A stretch of DNA of 35,875 nucleotides from Muribaculaceae bacterium (GTDB lineage: Bacteria > Bacteroidota > Bacteroidia > Bacteroidales > Muribaculaceae): positions 1 to 35,875 of the forward strand of contig VSPO01000019.1 in assembly GCA_009775375.1 (NCBI GenBank). Reading direction: 5' to 3'. Made by a program: the position numbers and the translations under genes. Below are positions 31,903 through 35,875 of this stretch, piece by piece. Every line of letters begins with the position of its first letter. Positions within the stretch are counted from its first letter, which is position 1. The notes under the pieces are model-generated. The model did no database searches and was not told the origin of the DNA. It saw only the letters and a program-made list of their open reading frames with translations.

Positions 31903-32877
31903 ATGAATATATCTCATGTCATTCTATATGCCATCGTGCCGATAATCGTCATTATGTTGACGGGATTCATCTCAGGCAAGAAAGGGATCTTTTCCGGAGA
32001 GGACGCCAAGAAATTCAATAAGGTTGTGCTCGATTATGCCTTGCCCGCAGCATTGTTTGTCTCTATCGTGCAGGCAAGCCGGGAGATGCTTATCCGCGAC
32101 ATAAAGCTGACCGTCATTTCAGTAGTCGGCATTATGGCTTGCTTTATGATTGTCTATTTCGTCTTCAAGTATTGCTTCAAGAAAAACACCGGAGCCGATG
32201 CCGCCGTATCCGCCCTTATCAGCGGATCCCCCACAATCGGATTCCTTGGTTTCGCGGTGCTTGAGCCTATATTCGGCACGTCTCCAAGCGTAGCTCTCGT
32301 TGTGGCAATCGTCGGCATCGTGGTCAATGCCATCGGCATCCCCGTAGGTCTTTCGCTTATGAACGCGTCCCTTGAAAAGCAGCAGCCGGGTTCCACGAAA
32401 AAGCAAAGCGCGTGGGCACCCGTGATTCATGCTCTTGAACAGCCCGTGGCCTGGGCTCCTATTCTTGCTGTCGTTTGGGTGGTGGCGGGAATTCCTTGGC
32501 CCGCGTGGGCGTCTCCCTCTTTCGACCTCATATCCAAGGCCAATGCTTCTCTTGCCGTCTTCTCTGCAGGCATAACCTTGTCGGCAATTAAATTCTCGAT
32601 CAACTGGCAGGCAGTGCTCGGTTCGATTCTGAAAATGGTCATGATGCCGGCCGTGCTTCTTATCCTTGGAATCGTATTCAAAATGGATCCGGAAAACCTT
32701 AAGATGCTCGTCGTGGCCGGAGCTCTTCCCCCGGCTTTCTCCGGAATTATCATTGCTGATGAATATGACACCTACGTGGCTACAGGCACTAGCTCACTGA
32801 CTCTCTCTATTATCCTTTTCGTAGGATTCTGTCCGCTATGGATATGGATCACCGACCTTGCCCTTAAGATGGCTTGA
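31903..32877 (+). CDS. AEC-family permease, probable oxalate or formate carrier
   Basis: A 324-residue inner-membrane protein with about ten hydrophobic segments in two inverted halves, as in the auxin-efflux-carrier/AEC family. It opens with HVILYAIVPIIVIMLTGFISGKKGIF and keeps the half-site motifs KKFNKVVLDYALPAALFVSIV and SGSPTIGFLGFAVLEPIFG. The second half has KMVMMPAVLLILGIVF and GALPPAFSGIIIADEYD. The pairing with frc and oxc parallels Escherichia coli yfdW-yfdU-yfdV, where yfdV is also an AEC permease. Oxalate uptake or oxalate/formate exchange is the likely job; no MFS OxlT-type antiporter is present. Confidence 0.83.
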   Translation: MNISHVILYAIVPIIVIMLTGFISGKKGIFSGEDAKKFNKVVLDYALPAALFVSIVQASREMLIRDIKLTVISVVGIMACFMIVYFVFKYCFKKNTGADAAVSALISGSPTIGFLGFAVLEPIFGTSPSVALVVAIVGIVVNAIGIPVGLSLMNASLEKQQPGSTKKQSAWAPVIHALEQPVAWAPILAVVWVVAGIPWPAWASPSFDLISKANASLAVFSAGITLSAIKFSINWQAVLGSILKMVMMPAVLLILGIVFKMDPENLKMLVVAGALPPAFSGIIIADEYDTYVATGTSSLTLSIILFVGFCPLWIWITDLALKMA

Positions 32878-32944
32878 CGCATAATCTTCTAAACCGCCCG
32901 CGGATTTCAATACAATCCGAAGACGGTTGCGCCGTTAATCATAT

Positions 32945-32992
32945 AGGCGATGGCAAGAAGCCTACTTCGGGTTTCCCGCCATCGCCTTTTTG
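32945..32992 (+). terminator. Intrinsic terminator of the oxalate gene cluster
   Basis: A 10-bp perfect stem (AGGCGATGGC 32945-32954, GCCATCGCCT 32978-32987) followed by a T-run, 67 nt after the permease stop. It separates the oxalate genes from the GH43 gene. Confidence 0.82.
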
Positions 32993-33055
32993 AATGAGTC
33001 AAATCAAAGCTCTCTATTAGATAGCTTATTCCGCTGTACTAACCAAAAAATCCAT

Positions 33056-35131
33056 ATGAACAGATTCAAACTCGCTTTTTTATGCGCCGCAATGTCGCTT
33101 TCAAGCCTGGCCCAGACAAAATCCTGGACCGCCGACAACGGCAATGGCACATTCACCAATCCCCTTCTCTACGATGAATTTTCCGACCCCGACATCTTGC
33201 GGATAGGTGATGATTATTATCTTGCAGGGACTACGATGCATACGGTGCCGGGACTCGTCATCCTTCATTCCCGCGACCTCGTCAATTGGGAAAACATCAG
33301 CTATTGTTTCGACCGTTTCGATTTCGACGACGATGCATTCAGCCTGAAGAACGGAAAGGAGATCTACGGCCAGGGGATATGGGCGCCTTGTATCCGCTAC
33401 AACGACGGGAAGTTTTATCTCTATTCGAATGTCAACGGAAAAGGCCTGCAATGCTTTGTCAGCGATAAGATAGAAGGACCCTGGAAGCATATCAACATGA
33501 AAGGCAACATCTACGACCTTGGAGTGATTTTCGACGATGATGGCAAAGTATATGCGATCCACGGATACGGTGAGGTGAAATGCACGGAGCTGAAGCCAGA
33601 CATGAGCGGACCGGTGGAAGGGACGGAAAGAGTGATTATTCCTAATGGATCCGCCATAGGGGAAGGCCACCATATGTATAAAATCGACGGGATGTATTAT
33701 CTCATATCTACAGACTATCGTCCCAACGGACGTACTCTCTGCTCCCGCTCGAAAAGCATCTGGGGACCATATGAGACCCGCGTGATCACTGCCGATGAGA
33801 CTTTTGGCTATCATGCCGCTCCAATGACCCGGATAAAGGGAAGGATAATGCCCGACGGCCATCCTGTCGGAATCGACCCGGCCGATCCCGACAAGACCGC
33901 TGCATCCAACATCCATCAGGGCGGAATCGTCAGTACCCCCGACGGGGAATGGTGGGCGTTGCTGATGATGGATTTTCATTCATTAGGGCGTACGGTCACT
34001 CTGGCCCCGATTACGTGGGACGACGGGTGGCCCATGATCGGACTGCCGGGAAATCTCGGACGTTCACCCAGGACATGGCTCAAGCCATCCACTCCCGGAC
34101 GCGACTCCGTGACTCCTCATGCGGCATACGACAGAAATGACGACTTCAACGGAAAATCCCTCAAAAGAATCTGGCAGTGGAACCATAATCCTGACGACAA
34201 AATGTGGAGCCTCAAGAATGGGAAACTCCGCCTTAACACTATGCCGGCCGAGCAGCTGATGTGGGCAAGGAATACACTGACCCAACGTGCAATCGGGCCG
34301 GAATCCGTCACCACCGTAGAACTCGACACCAGGCACATGAAAAACGGAGACGTGTGTGGACTGGGAAATATCAACGTGCCATGTTCGTGGGCCGGAATCG
34401 TCAAAGAGGATGGGAAAACCGTGCTCCGTTGGTTTCAGCAGCTTGACAACGACACTATCGATACGCCTGTTGAGCTGAAAGAGGGGAAAATATGGCTGCG
34501 GTTTATCGGAGATTTCGACAACGATAAGGGAAGATACGCCTACAGCGTCAATGGCTCCGATTTCAAAGACCTCGGCCACGAAATGACACTCAGCTATCAG
34601 TTGATAACATTCCAAGGAGCGCGCCTGTCGCTTTTCGCTTTCAATAAAGATGGGAAAAACGGCGGCTACGCGGAATTCGACAATTTCACAGTAGAGGAGA
34701 CCGCGGCCGACAGAAGCGGCAATATTCCTTACGGGAAAAGCTTTCGGATCATCAACCTTGCCACCGGTCGGCCCATGCATGCCACCCCCCACGGCCTGAT
34801 GCACGACATAGCCAAGGACACCGACAATCAGCAGACCAGATTCAGCATCATCGACCGGGGCAACGGAAAAGTCGTGCTGAGATGCGACGACGGACGATAC
34901 GTATTCGTCTCCGGAATCGGGCTGCCGGGAGATGTCAGACTTACGGAAGACATCAATCTTGCGGAGGAATTTATGTGGCAGGATTTTCTTAACCATGAAT
35001 TCATGCTGATGTCGATGAAGAATCACAAATACGTAGGGAAATCCCCCACGACAGGGAGTCCGTATTCTATGGATTTTCCGGGGGCAGACCCGGCCAGAAG
35101 AAACGGAGCCGTGTTCCGTTGGGAGGAGTAA
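33056..35131 (+). CDS. Secreted GH43 glycoside hydrolase with C-terminal trefoil-like domain
   Basis: A 691-residue exported enzyme (signal peptide MNRFKLAFLCAAMSLSSLAQ). The five-bladed GH43 propeller covers about 30-330. Candidate catalytic residues are base Asp44 (FSDPDIL), modulator Asp154 (YDLGVIFDDDG) and acid Glu203 (AIGEGHHMY). A concanavalin-like beta-sandwich (about 360-565, DDFNGKSLKRIWQWNHNPDD onward) is usual for larger GH43 xylosidases/arabinofuranosidases. The last ~115 residues (RIINLATGRPMH to NGAVFRWEE) look like a beta-trefoil/fascin-like module, less common. An in-frame ATG at 32990 sits over the terminator and is rejected. Substrate is likely a plant arabinoxylan side chain, inferred from family. 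Confidence 0.86.
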   Translation: MNRFKLAFLCAAMSLSSLAQTKSWTADNGNGTFTNPLLYDEFSDPDILRIGDDYYLAGTTMHTVPGLVILHSRDLVNWENISYCFDRFDFDDDAFSLKNGKEIYGQGIWAPCIRYNDGKFYLYSNVNGKGLQCFVSDKIEGPWKHINMKGNIYDLGVIFDDDGKVYAIHGYGEVKCTELKPDMSGPVEGTERVIIPNGSAIGEGHHMYKIDGMYYLISTDYRPNGRTLCSRSKSIWGPYETRVITADETFGYHAAPMTRIKGRIMPDGHPVGIDPADPDKTAASNIHQGGIVSTPDGEWWALLMMDFHSLGRTVTLAPITWDDGWPMIGLPGNLGRSPRTWLKPSTPGRDSVTPHAAYDRNDDFNGKSLKRIWQWNHNPDDKMWSLKNGKLRLNTMPAEQLMWARNTLTQRAIGPESVTTVELDTRHMKNGDVCGLGNINVPCSWAGIVKEDGKTVLRWFQQLDNDTIDTPVELKEGKIWLRFIGDFDNDKGRYAYSVNGSDFKDLGHEMTLSYQLITFQGARLSLFAFNKDGKNGGYAEFDNFTVEETAADRSGNIPYGKSFRIINLATGRPMHATPHGLMHDIAKDTDNQQTRFSIIDRGNGKVVLRCDDGRYVFVSGIGLPGDVRLTEDINLAEEFMWQDFLNHEFMLMSMKNHKYVGKSPTTGSPYSMDFPGADPARRNGAVFRWEE

Positions 35132-35138
35132 TAACAGT

Positions 35139-35173
35139 GGAAGCGGTCGATTCACATCGACCGCTTCCTTTTT
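35139..35173 (+). terminator. Intrinsic terminator of the GH43 gene
   Basis: A perfect 13-bp stem (GGAAGCGGTCGAT 35139-35151, ATCGACCGCTTCC 35156-35168) with a TCAC loop and a T-run, just after the stop codon. Confidence 0.93.
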
Positions 35174-35273
35174 CCATAATACATTTTCAAACTAACCTAA
35201 CATCATGAAACGATTTTCTGTATATAATACAAACCAATTGCCATTTCGGTTCACGTATATCCAAAATTTTTCC

Positions 35274-35281
35274 TATTTTTG
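35274..35281 (+). promoter_or_regulatory. -7 promoter element upstream of the HEXXH protein gene
   Basis: TATTTTTG matches TAnnTTTG. It would give a leader of about 130 nt. No -33 TTG is seen at the usual spacing, so it is tentative. Confidence 0.35.
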
Positions 35282-35415
35282 CGAATGAATCGGGATTTTA
35301 CATCCTCTTTTCAGAAGATGACCTTCCTAAAAGCGCGTTTTCTTGAAATTCCAAAGCCATTGAGAAATACACAGAAAGCAAGCTACAAGCAATCCTCGAT
35401 ATAATTCAATTATGA

Positions 35416-35757
35416 ATGAAGATAATCCACAATAAAATATTGCCCTTCGGCAAAAGCTTCTCGGCAATAAACCTTTTCGGAATACTTTTCACCAAAGTCC
35501 GTCCTGATCAATTTCTGATTAACCATGAAAAGATCCACACCGCGCAAATGAGGGAATTGCTTTATATCCCGTTCTACATCGCATACGTGACGGAATGGCT
35601 AATCAGATTGACCTTCCGTCGCTCTTCGTTCGAAGCTTATCATGACATATCCTTCGAAAGGGAGGCATATTGCAACATGCACGATTTATCTTATCTATCC
35701 TCCCGTACTCGGTTCGCATTCCTTAAATACCTTAAAAGGAGGAAAGTCCAGAATTAA
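35416..35757 (+). CDS. Short HEXXH-containing protein of unknown function
   Basis: A 113-residue protein conserved, as far as I recall, across Bacteroidales without a known role. It contains a zinc-protease-like HEXXH (His37-Glu38-x-x-His41, in LINHEKIHTAQM). A hydrophobic segment follows (about 48-66, LLYIPFYIAYVTEWLIRLT). A second acidic pair lies in SFEREAYCNMHD (Glu81, Glu83), in the place where a third zinc ligand sits in gluzincins. The C-terminus is strongly basic. A minimal membrane-associated metalloprotease is possible, but the protein is far smaller than known ones. The start MKIIHNKILPFGK is clear. Confidence 0.72.
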   Translation: MKIIHNKILPFGKSFSAINLFGILFTKVRPDQFLINHEKIHTAQMRELLYIPFYIAYVTEWLIRLTFRRSSFEAYHDISFEREAYCNMHDLSYLSSRTRFAFLKYLKRRKVQN

Positions 35758-35875
35758 AGCGCAGGTCGTAAATACATATATATTTCTTTCAAATTCATTT
35801 AACAATAGTTCGTTAATTTTTGAATGAATCATGCGGAGTCTCTGACGCCGAAGAACAATAAGTTAGGCGGAATCT
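35758..35875. other. Right-hand end of the window, no gene seen
   Basis: A/T-rich sequence with no open frame of note and no convincing hairpin; it probably holds the leader of a gene beyond the window. Confidence 0.4.

Noticed and set aside
32990..33055. Upstream start of the GH43 gene at 32990
   Set aside because: The extra residues would precede the signal peptide and begin inside the terminator of the oxalate cluster.
35331..35360. Possible further copy of the inverted-repeat end
   Set aside because: It shares AGCGCGTT and AAATT but is otherwise too degenerate to separate from chance.
1..35875. CRISPR arrays, tRNA or rRNA genes, prophage and IS elements with transposase
   Set aside because: I found no spaced repeat array, no cloverleaf or rRNA segment, and no transposase, integrase or phage structural frame in reading the spacers and frames.

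Overview
The window reads as ordinary chromosome of a Bacteroidota bacterium, most likely order Bacteroidales and plausibly Muribaculaceae (S24-7). The evidence is the repeated Bacteroidota -7 promoter motif TAnnTTTG, A/T-rich leaders without Shine-Dalgarno sequences, and lineage-typical proteins: a DUF5686/carboxypeptidase-regulatory outer-membrane protein, an HU-like/SPOR protein, an M23 peptidase-MerR pair beside alaS, and a short HEXXH membrane protein. The genus is inference. There is no phage, plasmid, IS transposase, CRISPR array, rRNA or recognisable tRNA.

Layout. 79-2651 (+): tRNA-dihydrouridine synthase, MTA/SAH nucleosidase and a bile-acid-symporter-like permease, ending at a bidirectional terminator shared with a DEAD-box helicase (-, 2686-4023). 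4356-5763 (+): an ECF sigma factor and a DUF2461 protein. 5949-9943 (-): a small four-helix membrane protein, a second ECF sigma factor and the DUF5686 protein. 9944-10492 is a gene-poor, G/T-rich, repeat-laden spacer. 10493-10933 (+) is a CYTH protein. 10995-12315 (-) holds MerR and M23 genes, divergent from alaS (12509-15127, +) across a mirror-image double promoter. A secreted SH3-like protein (+) meets holA and a flavodoxin-ferredoxin fusion (-). 17923-20355 (-) is udk-lptB-CPBP protease, divergent from mlaE-mlaF (+). mlaF overlaps tail-to-tail with lipB, which lies with lipA on the minus strand. dsbD (+) follows, then a 398-bp inverted-repeat element that runs into the 5' end of a TPR gene, and an HU/SPOR envelope protein.

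28649-32877 (+) is the clearest pathway block: formyl-CoA:oxalate CoA-transferase (frc), oxalyl-CoA decarboxylase (oxc) and an AEC-family permease. Together they predict uptake or exchange of oxalate, activation to oxalyl-CoA and decarboxylation to formyl-CoA. A secreted GH43 glycosidase with a C-terminal trefoil-like domain and a 113-residue HEXXH membrane protein close the window.

Most genes are housekeeping: tRNA modification and charging, DNA replication, lipoate synthesis, LPS and phospholipid transport, envelope redox. The accessory interest lies in the oxalate module, the inverted-repeat element that appears to supply the start of the TPR reading frame, the interleaved divergent promoters at alaS, the sigma/membrane-protein pair and several unusual repeats. 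I saw no convincing wholly new multi-gene system. The sigma/four-helix/DUF5686 cluster and the inverted-repeat element are the best places to look.
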